DNA of 64,000 nucleotides, from the NCBI GenBank assembly GCA_947488765.1, contig CANLAE010000006.1, forward strand, positions 1-64,000, written 5' to 3'. The number at the start of each line of letters is the position of its first letter. The first letter of the stretch is position 1. This DNA comes from Chitinophagaceae bacterium (GTDB lineage Bacteria; Bacteroidota; Bacteroidia; Chitinophagales; Chitinophagaceae). Shown here piece by piece: positions 37,791 through 46,612 of this stretch. The notes beneath the pieces are model-generated. The model saw only the letters and a list, made by a program, of their open reading frames with translations. It was not told the DNA's origin and searched no databases. A program made the position numbers and the translations under genes.

Positions 37791-38561
37791 ATGATTGAAA
37801 TAAAAAATATCTCAAAATCTTTTGGCGACAAATCCATCTTAAAAGATATCAATGCTAATTTACAAACCGGCAAATGCAATTTAATCATTGGGGCAAGCGG
37901 AAGTGGTAAAAGTGTACTGACCAAAGTAATGGTGGGTTTATTTGAACCTGATGCAGGGGAGGTTTTGTATGATGGAGAAAATATGACTCAATTGCCACAG
38001 GAAAAAAGAAAAGAATTAAGACAACAAATTGGCATGTTGTTTCAGGGAAGTGCATTATTTGACAGCATGACCGTAGAGCAAAATATTTTATTTCCATTAG
38101 ATATGTTTACCAAACTTTCATACACGGATAAAAGAAAACGTGTAAATGAAGTATTGGATCGGGTGAATCTTAAAGATGCCAATAAAAAATTTCCAGCAGA
38201 AATAAGCGGAGGCATGAAAAAGCGTGTTGGTATTGCACGTGCAATTGTATTGAACCCGAAATATTTGTTTTGTGATGAACCCAATAGTGGTTTAGACCCA
38301 CAAACTTCTTTGTTAATTGATAAATTGATTAAAGAAATAACCAATGACTACAACATGACCACTATTGTTGTAACACACGACATGAATAGTGTAATGGAAA
38401 TTGGTGATTACATTTTGTATTTACACCAAGGCAGTAAGCAATGGGAAGGAAGTAATAAAGACATTATTTACAGTAAAAATGAATTGCTTAATAAATTTAT
38501 TTTTGCATCAGAGTTTTTACAAGATGCAAAAGAAATGAGAATGTTAGAAGATAAAAGATAA
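37791..38561 (+). CDS. ABC transporter ATP-binding protein, MlaF-like
   Basis: A 256-residue ATPase most like MlaF, which powers phospholipid transport between the two membranes with MlaE, MlaD and others. Walker A is GASGSGKSV, the signature is a slightly unusual ISGGMKKR (M in place of Q, normal for the Mla/MCE group), Walker B is KYLFCDEPNSGLDP, and the switch histidine is in VVTHDMNSV. MlaE and MlaD are usually next to it but are not here; lysA is upstream and a T9SS protein downstream. The MCE-type assignment rests on the GGMKKR signature and overall resemblance. Confidence 0.85.
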   Translation: MIEIKNISKSFGDKSILKDINANLQTGKCNLIIGASGSGKSVLTKVMVGLFEPDAGEVLYDGENMTQLPQEKRKELRQQIGMLFQGSALFDSMTVEQNILFPLDMFTKLSYTDKRKRVNEVLDRVNLKDANKKFPAEISGGMKKRVGIARAIVLNPKYLFCDEPNSGLDPQTSLLIDKLIKEITNDYNMTTIVVTHDMNSVMEIGDYILYLHQGSKQWEGSNKDIIYSKNELLNKFIFASEFLQDAKEMRMLEDKR

Positions 38562-38612
38562 ATTCCTACCTTTAATTCAACAAAAATATATCTAGTAATC
38601 AAAATACCTCCT

Positions 38613-40316
38613 ATGAAAAAAATTTTTACACTCTTTTTTTTCTTGCTCTTTGCTTCATTTACTACCAACCTTTTTGCCAATACTGTTTTAGTATCAGGTT
38701 ATGTAAAATATGCAAATGGCAATGCTGTTGCAAACAAAGCAGTTACAATTTCAAATGATTCAATTTCTCCAAACACAACTTGTGGTCCAATAGTTCATGT
38801 AAAATATACCAATGCAAATGGTTATTATTCTGATACAGTAAGTTGCAATGGAAATATCACGGCATTAAAAGTTTCTACAACAGATTGTAATGGAACATTG
38901 ATCATCAATTCTGTTAGTTATATACCAACAAGTCCAAGTGCAGTCAGCAATTTCACATTAAGCTGCAACCCTACAAGCATAGGTACTTGTACTGCTAATT
39001 TTACCACTTCAACTGCTAGTAATGTTGTAACATTTACCAATTCATCTGTTACATCTAGCACATTAGCAGCAACTGTTTGGAGTTTTGGAGATGGCACTAC
39101 TTCTACCCTTGCAAATCCTGTTCATACTTATGCTTTTGCCGGAACATATATGGCATGTTTAAGAATTTTAAGTTCTACAGGTTGTTCAGATAGTTTGTGT
39201 AAAGCGGTTGCAATAACAGTTTCTAATACACCCGTATGCAATGCCGAATTTTTGGCAACAAGAGATAGTTTAAATTATAAATTATTCAAGTTTTTTGCAG
39301 GAGTAAATACTACTTATCCAAACAATGACCCTGTTGTAGAGCGCAAATGGAAATGGGGTGATGGAGACAGTTTATTAGGAAATTTACAAAATCCTACACA
39401 CTTATATGCTGCTGCAGGAACATACAATGTATACTTGCGTGTAAAAACACAAAGTGGTTGTGTAAGTGAACTTTGTAAAACAATTGTAATAACAAACCCT
39501 GCATCTGCATTATGTTATGCAACCTTCAGTTATGTGCCTCAATCAAGTTTAGTAACTTTTAACAGCAGCAATTCAACTGCATCAACCGGTGATAGCATTG
39601 TATACAGAAAGTGGGTTTGGGGAGATAGTACAGCTGCATTAGTTGGCAATACTATTGCACCACAACATCAGTATGCTCAACCCGGATTTTATACGGTTTG
39701 TTTAACCATCAAAACTGCAAGCGGATGTGAAAGAACCTATTGTCAATATGTAACTGCAACCAATGTAAACAGCAATTGTGTTCCGCAATTCATGTATCAA
39801 AGAACAGCTCCTAAAAAAGTGGCATTCAATAGCACAATGAGTTGGGCTCCATTGAATGATAGCATTATTGCACGTAAATGGAAATTTGGAGACAATACGT
39901 ACATTACTTCAGGCAACGTGGTTAATCCTACACATGATTATGCATCATCGGGAATATATACTGTTTGTTTGAAAATAAAAACAGCTTTAGGTTGTGAAAA
40001 TGAAGTATGTAAGCAAATATTTGTTCAGGACAGCACCAACATTTCTCCAACATCAGAACCAATTAGAATTGTAAACTTATACCCTAATCCTGTTACTATA
40101 CAAATGACTACACTGGTATTCAGTGCTTTCAATAATGTAGCTGCTGAATTAGCAATCTTTGATATTTATGGTGTAAAAAAATGGAGCACTAACAAAACAT
40201 TAATGCAAGGAACCAACGTAACTGTAATTCCTACATTTATGCTAGCTACAGGGCCTTATATTTTTAAAGTAAATACTACCTACGGAATAAAAAGTAAAAA
40301 CTTTTTTAAGCTCTAA
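38613..40316 (+). CDS. T9SS-exported protein with four PKD repeats
   Basis: A 567-residue secreted protein. After the signal peptide (MKKIFTLFFFLLFASF to about residue 22) comes a transthyretin-like/carboxypeptidase regulatory domain (VLVSGYVKYANGNAVANKA, to about 115). Four PKD-type repeats follow, each with a WxFGDG/WKWGDG-like core, a HxYAxxGxY signature and a paired-cysteine end (GCSDSLCK, GCVSELCK, GCERTYCQ, GCENEVCK). The C-terminal type IX sorting domain begins at IVNLYPNPVTIQMTT. It is probably anchored on or released from the surface and may bind carbohydrate or protein. It has its own terminator. Confidence 0.85.
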   Translation: MKKIFTLFFFLLFASFTTNLFANTVLVSGYVKYANGNAVANKAVTISNDSISPNTTCGPIVHVKYTNANGYYSDTVSCNGNITALKVSTTDCNGTLIINSVSYIPTSPSAVSNFTLSCNPTSIGTCTANFTTSTASNVVTFTNSSVTSSTLAATVWSFGDGTTSTLANPVHTYAFAGTYMACLRILSSTGCSDSLCKAVAITVSNTPVCNAEFLATRDSLNYKLFKFFAGVNTTYPNNDPVVERKWKWGDGDSLLGNLQNPTHLYAAAGTYNVYLRVKTQSGCVSELCKTIVITNPASALCYATFSYVPQSSLVTFNSSNSTASTGDSIVYRKWVWGDSTAALVGNTIAPQHQYAQPGFYTVCLTIKTASGCERTYCQYVTATNVNSNCVPQFMYQRTAPKKVAFNSTMSWAPLNDSIIARKWKFGDNTYITSGNVVNPTHDYASSGIYTVCLKIKTALGCENEVCKQIFVQDSTNISPTSEPIRIVNLYPNPVTIQMTTLVFSAFNNVAAELAIFDIYGVKKWSTNKTLMQGTNVTVIPTFMLATGPYIFKVNTTYGIKSKNFFKL

Positions 40317-40332
40317 TAAATCAACATAATAA

Positions 40333-40367
40333 ATGAAAACGCTTCAAATTTTTTGAAGCGTTTTTTT
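40333..40367 (+). terminator. Terminator of the PKD protein gene
   Basis: AACGCTTCAA and TTGAAGCGTT form a 10-bp stem with a short AT loop, followed by a T-run. It starts about 20 bases after the stop at 40316. Confidence 0.9.
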
Positions 40368-40407
40368 GTGCTGTTATAATAAAAAATTTGCTAGAAAATT
40401 ATCTTCC

Positions 40408-40872
40408 TCAAGTAATCTCTTCTCCTTTTATATTTTTTGGAATTTGGTTATATATAATTGCAACCAATATCACTACTATAAATCCTATTAAAATATTTAC
40501 TACAATTTTACTTAAAAAAAGTATGTATAAAATTGAATGCATAGTTGATGCATCATGATTATTAACAATTTTATTGTATCCAAAAGTATAATACAATGCA
40601 GTAATAACAGGAATTGCAAATAAGGAACTGAAAATGGTTAGTTTCATACCCACAGCAATCATTTTTCCCATCTTGGTTTGATCATGTAACCTTTTATGGA
40701 TTAAATATGTAGCAATTGAGAGTACAATGATAAATGCAATATTACCAATGTATAAAATCCATGAATCAGCGAGCGTTTGGGTTCTAAAAAAAAAGAGTAT
40801 AGGAATGCAATATGCGATAGTACATACAATAGCCGTTCTAAAATATTCGATTATTGTTATATTTTGATTCAT
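40408..40872 (-). CDS. Small four-helix membrane protein of unknown function
   Basis: A 154-residue protein with four clear membrane helices: IVCTIAYCIPILFFF, WILYIGNIAFIIVLSIATYL, LTIFSSLFAIPVITALYY and VVNILIGFIVVILVAII, with both ends in the cytosol. The layout and the central KMGKMIAVGMKL segment are loosely like the DUF4199 family of Bacteroidota, but the match is weak. No catalytic or binding motif is seen. It follows the 40953-41354 gene after 80 bases on the same strand, with an AT-rich gap. Function unknown. Confidence 0.6.
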   Translation of the reverse strand: MNQNITIIEYFRTAIVCTIAYCIPILFFFRTQTLADSWILYIGNIAFIIVLSIATYLIHKRLHDQTKMGKMIAVGMKLTIFSSLFAIPVITALYYTFGYNKIVNNHDASTMHSILYILFLSKIVVNILIGFIVVILVAIIYNQIPKNIKGEEIT

Positions 40873-40952
40873 AAAACAACTTTATAAACATGAAGTTATT
40901 TTATTTTTTTATCATGAATTATGAAATGAATCAAACACATTTCTGATTCAAA

Positions 40953-41354
40953 TCATACAGCATCAGTAAGGTGTACTTTGGTCATATCTAAATATGCATT
41001 TTGCAATTGATGTACAAAATGAATATTTGGATTGTGGCGTTTATCTTCTCTGTACCAAACTTCCATGTGCTCAAAATTTCCTTTTTGTGGCAGCACAATT
41101 CTAAATGGACCCTTCACATACTTTGCAATGCTGACTTCACTTTCAGTCAAAGTAAAGTGCATTTTGAACAACTGTTGTTCATCTAATGGAATAGGAAATA
41201 AATGTTCTTCTTCAAACCAAAACTCCTGAACATCAGTAGTTACTGCTATTTGTTTATTTGCTCGGTTCAAGCCTGTAACTTCTCCTTCTCTCTTATTGCC
41301 TTCAAATTCGCAAATAACATAATCGCCAATAGTTAGCTCATTAATTTTTATCAT
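40953..41354 (-). CDS. Conserved protein resembling a family common in Bacteroidota phages
   Basis: A 133-residue soluble protein. The N-terminus (INELTIGDYVICEF) begins a small beta-barrel, followed by LFPIPLDEQQLFKMHF and a C-terminal IHFVHQLQNAYLDMTKVHL. From memory, the same order of elements (ELRIGNYV, then PIPLTEEWL, then YVHQLQNLYFALTG) marks a family of hypothetical proteins often found in phages and plasmids of this phylum. No other phage gene is nearby, and base composition is like the surroundings, so this may be a domesticated or remnant copy. The function is not known. Confidence 0.6.
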   Translation of the reverse strand: MIKINELTIGDYVICEFEGNKREGEVTGLNRANKQIAVTTDVQEFWFEEEHLFPIPLDEQQLFKMHFTLTESEVSIAKYVKGPFRIVLPQKGNFEHMEVWYREDKRHNPNIHFVHQLQNAYLDMTKVHLTDAV

Positions 41355-41459
41355 ATAGCAAATTGTTTAGAGCATTAAGGTAAAAATAATTTTTGATAAT
41401 CTAGAAAAAGAAAATAGATATGAGAATGAAAAATATAGAAAATCCAATGCTTAAATACT

Positions 41460-42686
41460 TTATAACGCTGCAATTGATTTTGCAGCAAGCCATCCCGATG
41501 TCCATGCATTTTGAAAATTAAAACCTCCTGTAATGCCATCTACATCTAATATTTCTCCAGCAAAAAACAGGTTTTGCATCTTTTTACTTTGCATGGTATT
41601 AGCTTCTACTTCACTTAGTTGTATGCCACCACAGGTTACAAATTCTTCCTTAAAAGTTGTTTTCCCTTTTACCTGAAATTCATGTGCTGTAAGCAATCTT
41701 ATAAGTTGATTTTGCTGCTTTACCGTAATATCTGCCCAACGTTGCTGCTCCTGAATTTCACACAGTTGTAATAAAAACTGCCACAATCTATTCGGTACTT
41801 GAAAAGGATTTTTAGAATGAACTTTTTGTGCAGCAAACTTTTCTCTGATGTGTATCCATTCATCTCTTAATGAATGTTCATTGTAATTTTTAATCCAGTT
41901 GATTAAAATGGTGAAGTCATAGTTTTTTTCTGCCAAAACCCTTGCAGCATAGGCCGAAAGTTTTAACACTGCAGGACCACTAAATCCCCAATGTGTTATT
42001 AATAAGGGACCTTCATTTGATAATTTTGTTCCTGTTATTTTTATATGAGCAGACTCAACACTAACACCCATTAATTGTAAAATTGGATGTTGTGGTACAT
42101 TAAAAGTAAACAATGAAGGAACCGGTGTTTCAATATGATGTCCTATTTTTTGCAACCACTCAAATTGAGTTGATTTGGGATAACCTCCACATGCAATACA
42201 AATAAAATCTGCTTGTATAACTTGATTGGAATTGGTAAGTAATTCGAAAACAGAATCAGTCTTTTTTATTTCAATAATTTCTGTGCTGTAATTAATTCGC
42301 ACACCATATTTATTTGTTTCTTTCATCAAGCAATCAATAATTGTTTGTGAAGTATTTGTAATCGGAAACATTCTCCCATCGGCTTCTGTAGCAAGGGTAA
42401 CACCTCTTTCCTCAAACCAATCAATTGTATGTTGTGTATTAAACCAGTGAAATGATTTTTTTAAAAAATTTTGTCCTCTAGGGTATTTTTTTACTAGCTC
42501 TTGTATGTCAAAACAACTGTGTGTTACATTACATCTACCACCACCACTTACCCTTACTTTACTAAGGATTTTATTGTTTTTTTCAACAATAACAACTTCT
42601 ATTTTGGGATTTAATCTTGCTGCATTTACTGCACAAAAAAAGCCTGCAGCCCCACCACCTATTACTATTAATTTTTTTTGTGCCAT
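41460..42686 (-). CDS. YhiN/HI0933 family FAD-dependent oxidoreductase
   Basis: A 408-residue flavoprotein of the HI0933/YhiN family (often named aminoacetone oxidase family). The N-terminal FAD-binding loop is VIGGGAAGFFCAV, followed by the family hallmark VRVSGGGRCNVTHSC and, at the C-terminus, TCGGIQLSEV and FFAGEILDVDGITGGFNFQ, the second FAD contact. The frame extends 22 codons further upstream into the preceding gene, but ATG at 42686 directly precedes the FAD loop and avoids overlap. Substrate and role are not established for the family. It starts 17 bases after the stop of the upstream gene. Confidence 0.9.
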   Translation of the reverse strand: MAQKKLIVIGGGAAGFFCAVNAARLNPKIEVVIVEKNNKILSKVRVSGGGRCNVTHSCFDIQELVKKYPRGQNFLKKSFHWFNTQHTIDWFEERGVTLATEADGRMFPITNTSQTIIDCLMKETNKYGVRINYSTEIIEIKKTDSVFELLTNSNQVIQADFICIACGGYPKSTQFEWLQKIGHHIETPVPSLFTFNVPQHPILQLMGVSVESAHIKITGTKLSNEGPLLITHWGFSGPAVLKLSAYAARVLAEKNYDFTILINWIKNYNEHSLRDEWIHIREKFAAQKVHSKNPFQVPNRLWQFLLQLCEIQEQQRWADITVKQQNQLIRLLTAHEFQVKGKTTFKEEFVTCGGIQLSEVEANTMQSKKMQNLFFAGEILDVDGITGGFNFQNAWTSGWLAAKSIAAL

Positions 42687-42702
42687 AATATTATCATGCA
42701 AA

Positions 42703-43560
42703 TTACCATTGGAAGTTGGGCCATGAAAAAAAGTAAATTTTCCACTCACCATTTATCCACTGCATAGATAACTTAAATTTTCCTTCTACAATAATTTGTT
42801 CGTGATTTTCTAATGTGGCTTGATAATGAATAACACCTTCAGCAATCCCTTTTCCAATATTTAATTGCTCGTTAATTTCAAATTGAATATTATTTATTGC
42901 ATACTCGCAATTATTGAAATATTTATAAGCCGCAAAAATATGGTCAAACTTTTTTATAACTTTTTCCTTTGGTAAAATTGTATCATCAGGCATTAATAAT
43001 TCTTCTTCTATCTCATTATTACATTCCGCAAAATTTCTATCAAACCAATGGCTGATAAATGCTGTTGCCTTATCTTCTATTGAAATGCGATGATTGGGAT
43101 GAAAATCTTCGTAGGTGAAGTGTGTAATTAGGCCGTCAACTTTTACATCAACAATTTGATGGTGTAAGAATTCTTCTGTAATAAATTGATACTTTTCTCT
43201 ATTGGTATAATCAGCGTTGAAGTTCAATTGAAGGTGGTGTTCCATCATCATTGCATCAAATGATTTGATTGCGGTTTTTAATCCAAATTCATTGAGCTCA
43301 TTTATGTCTTTAAAAGTTGGATTTCCTAAAATGAATAAAATACTCTGTGTTTCAGCATATTCAAATTGATGTTCAAATGCTAAAATATTTTGTAGAAACA
43401 TATTTTCAACCTCAAGTGGTATTACTTCACCCCCAGCCAAATCTTCAATCTTCCCGCCTAATTCTACCTCAAGTTTTATTCTTAAAATTTCATTTTCAAT
43501 ACGAAGTAGCTCTTTTGCATCTTCGCTAAATTTCTCATACGGTTCGTTTAGTTCGTTCAT
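42703..43560 (-). CDS. Conserved protein of unknown function, possible SnoaL/NTF2-like C-terminus
   Basis: A 285-residue acidic, soluble protein I do not recognise with confidence. The N-terminal half is helical (AKELLRIENEILRIKLEVEL, then LENMF-type helix) and the middle has ITHFTYEDFHPNHRISIEDK. The C-terminal 120 residues end in KLSMQWINGEWKIYFFSW, a pattern like the last strands of SnoaL/NTF2-like domains, which often bind small ligands. No signal peptide is present. It is 17 bases upstream of the flavoprotein gene, so the two are likely one operon and may act together, but the sequence shows no more than that. Confidence 0.6.
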   Translation of the reverse strand: MNELNEPYEKFSEDAKELLRIENEILRIKLEVELGGKIEDLAGGEVIPLEVENMFLQNILAFEHQFEYAETQSILFILGNPTFKDINELNEFGLKTAIKSFDAMMMEHHLQLNFNADYTNREKYQFITEEFLHHQIVDVKVDGLITHFTYEDFHPNHRISIEDKATAFISHWFDRNFAECNNEIEEELLMPDDTILPKEKVIKKFDHIFAAYKYFNNCEYAINNIQFEINEQLNIGKGIAEGVIHYQATLENHEQIIVEGKFKLSMQWINGEWKIYFFSWPNFQW

Positions 43561-43633
43561 AAATAGTAAGTTTAAATAGGTTTCTTTAAAGGTTAAAGAA
43601 GCCGCATTTAAATGTCACTATCAATGATATGAA

Positions 43634-44152
43634 TCAAGATTTTTCTAGTAATAAATCACTGTAAGAATTTTGGATATAATCACTTTGTTGTATTTTAAAA
43701 AAAGAAGCATAATAGGCACACTGATTTTGTAAATCTTCAATTGCCGAAGTTCCATTATTATCAATTGCTTCTACTTCTATGAAAGTTCCAAGACCTACAA
43801 CTTCATCAAAATGAAACTTTACATTGTCAATAAAATATATTTTTCTACGCTTTGCAACTACAACTTTAATCCCATGTACAGTTGTCAAAATATGCTTCAA
43901 AGCCTTATCAGGATTATGTTTGTACAGTATGATATCAGATTGTTTTGCAGAGGCAGCATCAACTCTGTCGTAATAAATTAATGCATTTTCAATGTTGCCT
44001 TCTCTAAGTTTTAATCTGCCTTTTACTACATTAAAGTAAGTATCCACCTGATTATCTTCTCCAATATATTGAGGATTTTTTTGTTGCAGTAATTGTTCCA
44101 TTTCCTGCAATTGATGTGTCTTAGCTTTAAATTCAAAGTTGATGATATTCAT
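43634..44152 (-). CDS. CYTH domain protein (class IV adenylate cyclase-like)
   Basis: A 172-residue single-domain CYTH protein, a fold that binds triphosphates and divalent metal in a beta-barrel tunnel. The N-terminal signature reads EFKAK, the ExKxK variant of the ExExK motif, followed by QVDTYFNVVKGRLKLREGN with the conserved lysine and arginine, and by basic VVVAKRRKIYF and acidic FHFDEVVGLGTFIEVEA. The nearest group is class IV adenylate cyclase/CyaB, but CYTH members also include triphosphatases, so the activity is uncertain. It lies 40 bases downstream of map on the same strand. Confidence 0.85.
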   Translation of the reverse strand: MNIINFEFKAKTHQLQEMEQLLQQKNPQYIGEDNQVDTYFNVVKGRLKLREGNIENALIYYDRVDAASAKQSDIILYKHNPDKALKHILTTVHGIKVVVAKRRKIYFIDNVKFHFDEVVGLGTFIEVEAIDNNGTSAIEDLQNQCAYYASFFKIQQSDYIQNSYSDLLLEKS

Positions 44153-44192
44153 AAAATTATATTCAGAAATACGATTACAAATAATAGATCAA

Positions 44193-44996
44193 CTAGTAAT
44201 ACGAAGCATTTAAATTAATATTTGCTTTTTCGGCAGTTTCAATTACACTATAGTCAGAGAGGATTAAAGCAGTTCCTCTTTTTACACAAACATCATGTTC
44301 AAAATGCACAGAAGGCTTGCCATCTCTTGTTTTTACTGTCCAGCCATCCTCAGCGGTATATACATCTTTGGTACCCATATTAATCATCGGTTCAATTGCA
44401 AGTACTAAATTTTCCTTCAACTTTGGCCCCGATCCTTTTTTGCCATAATTAGGCATTTGTGGATCTTCATGTAAACTTCTTCCCAATCCATGGCCTACCA
44501 ATTCCCTTACAACACCGTAACCATATTTTTTTTCAGTATGTTCCTGAATAGCATTGGCAATGTCACCAATTTTATTATTCACTATTGCCTTTTCAATTCC
44601 CTTATACAAGCTTTCTTTAGTAACCTTTACCAATTGTATCACAGCCTCATTTGATTCTCCTAAAATAAAAGTATATGCATGGTCGCCATGCCACCCATTT
44701 AATATTACTCCCAAATCAATAGATACAATATCACCTTCCTTCAAAGCTACATTATCAGGAAACCCATGAACCACAACATCATTTACGCTGGCACAAATAT
44801 GGTGCGGATAACCCCTGTAATTTAAAAATGAAGGTATCGCTTTATGATCCCTAACAATAGTTGCACACAAGCTATCTATTTGCAGCGTAGTCATTCCAGG
44901 CTTCAATACCTTAGCAACTTCTGCAAGCGTTGTACTAACCAATCTTGCGGCTTCATTCATTAAAGCAACTTCGGCTTCTGTTTTATATATTATCAT
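44193..44996 (-). CDS. map: Methionine aminopeptidase, type I
   Basis: Removes the initiator methionine from nascent proteins using two metal ions. The 267-residue product has the complete ligand set: SVNDVVVHG histidine, SIDLGVI and WHGDHAYTF aspartates, GHGLGRSLHE histidine, LAIEPMI and HFEHDVC glutamates. The frame is open to 45017, seven codons further, but MIIYKTEAEVALM at 44996 aligns with the family start. In many bacteria map follows secY; here it does too, but a terminator at 45158-45193 and its own -7 box separate them, and its leader includes a dispersed repeat copy. Confidence 0.95.
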   Translation of the reverse strand: MIIYKTEAEVALMNEAARLVSTTLAEVAKVLKPGMTTLQIDSLCATIVRDHKAIPSFLNYRGYPHHICASVNDVVVHGFPDNVALKEGDIVSIDLGVILNGWHGDHAYTFILGESNEAVIQLVKVTKESLYKGIEKAIVNNKIGDIANAIQEHTEKKYGYGVVRELVGHGLGRSLHEDPQMPNYGKKGSGPKLKENLVLAIEPMINMGTKDVYTAEDGWTVKTRDGKPSVHFEHDVCVKRGTALILSDYSVIETAEKANINLNASYY

Positions 44997-45060
44997 ACCG
45001 TTTGGTCTAAAACTCATTAATAAATAATTATGTTACCAGCTAAAGTACATGAATCAACAC

Positions 45061-45080
45061 TTGTTGCGTCGCACCCTTCA
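45061..45080 (+). repeat. Dispersed GC-rich repeat, copy C
   Basis: TTGTTGCGTCGCACCCTTCA. The first 14 bases agree with copies A and B except at the edge, and the last 15 equal copy D. It lies about 65 bases upstream of the map ATG, downstream of the proposed -7 box. Confidence 0.65.
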
Positions 45081-45108
45081 ACAATTATCAATTCTAATCA
45101 ACACCAAG

Positions 45109-45116
45109 CAAAAATA
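45109..45116 (-). promoter_or_regulatory. Bacteroidota-type -7 box (TATTTTTG) for map
   Basis: Minus strand TATTTTTG matches TAnnTTTG exactly, about 110 bases before the map ATG. A -33 box is not evident. Confidence 0.4.
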
Positions 45117-45157
45117 TAGCCAATGGGCTAATCTATCCGATTTTAAAATACAGTAAG

Positions 45158-45193
45158 TAAAAAAGAAACCTGTCAGAATACTCTAACAGGTTT
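45158..45193 (-). terminator. Terminator at the end of the ribosomal protein/secY unit
   Basis: Minus strand: a 12-bp stem AAACCTGTTAGA with TCTGACAGGTTT (one G/U pair), a GTAT loop, then CTTTTTT. It begins about 30 bases after the secY stop. Confidence 0.92.
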
Positions 45194-45222
45194 CAATAAA
45201 TATTTACAGTAAATACAATATT

Positions 45223-46578
45223 TTAAATTGCGCTGCTTGTAGGCATTGCTGTTTGTTGTCTACCCTGAACTCTTCCACTACTCATTAACCCATCGTATTG
45301 ACGCATTAACAAGTAAGTCTCAATTTGTTGTAGAGTATCCAAAACTACACCTACCATAATCAATAAACTTGTTCCTCCAAAGAAGGTACTGAAGCTTTGT
45401 GTAACACCCAATCTTTGTGCAAAGCCCGGCATAATACCAACAACTGCTAAGAATATAGCACCTGGTAATGTAATTTTATCCATAATACTTCCGATGTAAT
45501 CTGCAGTTGGTTGTCCTGGTTTAACACCCGGGATAAAACCATTACTACGTTTTAAATCTTCAGCTATTTGTTTAGGATTAAAAATTAATGCAGTGTATAG
45601 GAAAGTAAACCCAATAACCATTACAGAATAAACAAGCATATACCAGAAATTGCTGTGGTCATTAAATATTCTAACAATTCCTTTTGCAGAATCAAGATTT
45701 GTAAAAGAAACCAAAGTAGGTAAGAACATGATTGCCTGAGCAAAAATGATAGGCATTACACCGGCACTATTTACTTTAACAGGTAAAAATTGTCTTGCAC
45801 CACCAAATTGTTTGTTACCAATGATTTGTTTAGCATAATTCACAGGAATTTTTCTCACACCTTGTACAAGGATGATTAAACCCATGATAATAGCAAATAG
45901 AATGGCAATTTCAATTAAGAAAATCAATAAACCTCCGCCACCTTTTTCTTGTTTTGTATAAAATTCTTGAATAATTGATTGTGGTAATCTAGCCAAAATA
46001 CCAACCATGATAATGATAGAAGTACCATTACCTAGCCCTTTATCTTGAATACGCTCACCTAACCACATTACAAACATTGTACCTGCAGTTAATATAACAA
46101 TTGTAGAGAATGCAAAGTATGGTTTGAATGCAGGAATAATAGCTTCTGCATATCCTGGACTATTTAAATACGCGATATATGCTCCGGCTTGAAAAGCTGT
46201 AACAATAACAGTTAGGTAACGAGTCCATTGATTGATTTTTTTTCTGCCACTTTCCCCTTCTTTTTGTACTTTTTGTAATTGAGGAACTAAAATAGTCATC
46301 AATTGCATAAAAATAGAAGCAGAGATATAAGGCATGATACCTAATGCTAATATAGAAGCCTGAGAAAAGGCTCCACCCGCAAAGGTGTCAAATAAACCTA
46401 ATAATCCACTGGCTTTATTGCTTGCTTTTACTGCTTCAAGAGCTATTGGATTAATACCCGGCAATACAATATGTGTTCCTAATCTGTAGGTTAATACCAA
46501 TGCAAGGGTAACAATGATTTTGCTGCGAAGCTCTTCAATGTTCCAAATATTTTTTATTGTTTGTCCTAATTTTTTCAC
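45223..46578 (-). CDS. secY: Preprotein translocase channel subunit SecY
   Basis: The main channel of the Sec translocon, which SecA (31028-34348) drives. The 451-residue protein has the ten-helix layout of SecY: IKNIWNIEELRSKI at the N-terminus, the plug-region segment FDTFAGGAFSQASI, LGIMPYISASIFMQL in helix 2, and LNRSNGFIPG-type loop (LKRSNGFIPGVKPG) before the last helices. The start codon is GTG; no in-frame ATG lies between it and the upstream stop TAA. It is separated from rplO by a canonical terminator hairpin, so both a weak start and attenuation may keep it below ribosomal-protein levels. Confidence 0.95.
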   Translation of the reverse strand: MKKLGQTIKNIWNIEELRSKIIVTLALVLTYRLGTHIVLPGINPIALEAVKASNKASGLLGLFDTFAGGAFSQASILALGIMPYISASIFMQLMTILVPQLQKVQKEGESGRKKINQWTRYLTVIVTAFQAGAYIAYLNSPGYAEAIIPAFKPYFAFSTIVILTAGTMFVMWLGERIQDKGLGNGTSIIIMVGILARLPQSIIQEFYTKQEKGGGGLLIFLIEIAILFAIIMGLIILVQGVRKIPVNYAKQIIGNKQFGGARQFLPVKVNSAGVMPIIFAQAIMFLPTLVSFTNLDSAKGIVRIFNDHSNFWYMLVYSVMVIGFTFLYTALIFNPKQIAEDLKRSNGFIPGVKPGQPTADYIGSIMDKITLPGAIFLAVVGIMPGFAQRLGVTQSFSTFFGGTSLLIMVGVVLDTLQQIETYLLMRQYDGLMSSGRVQGRQQTAMPTSSAI

Positions 46579-46612
46579 TTGATAATTCGGTTGTAAGTGT
46601 TAAATCCTTAAA

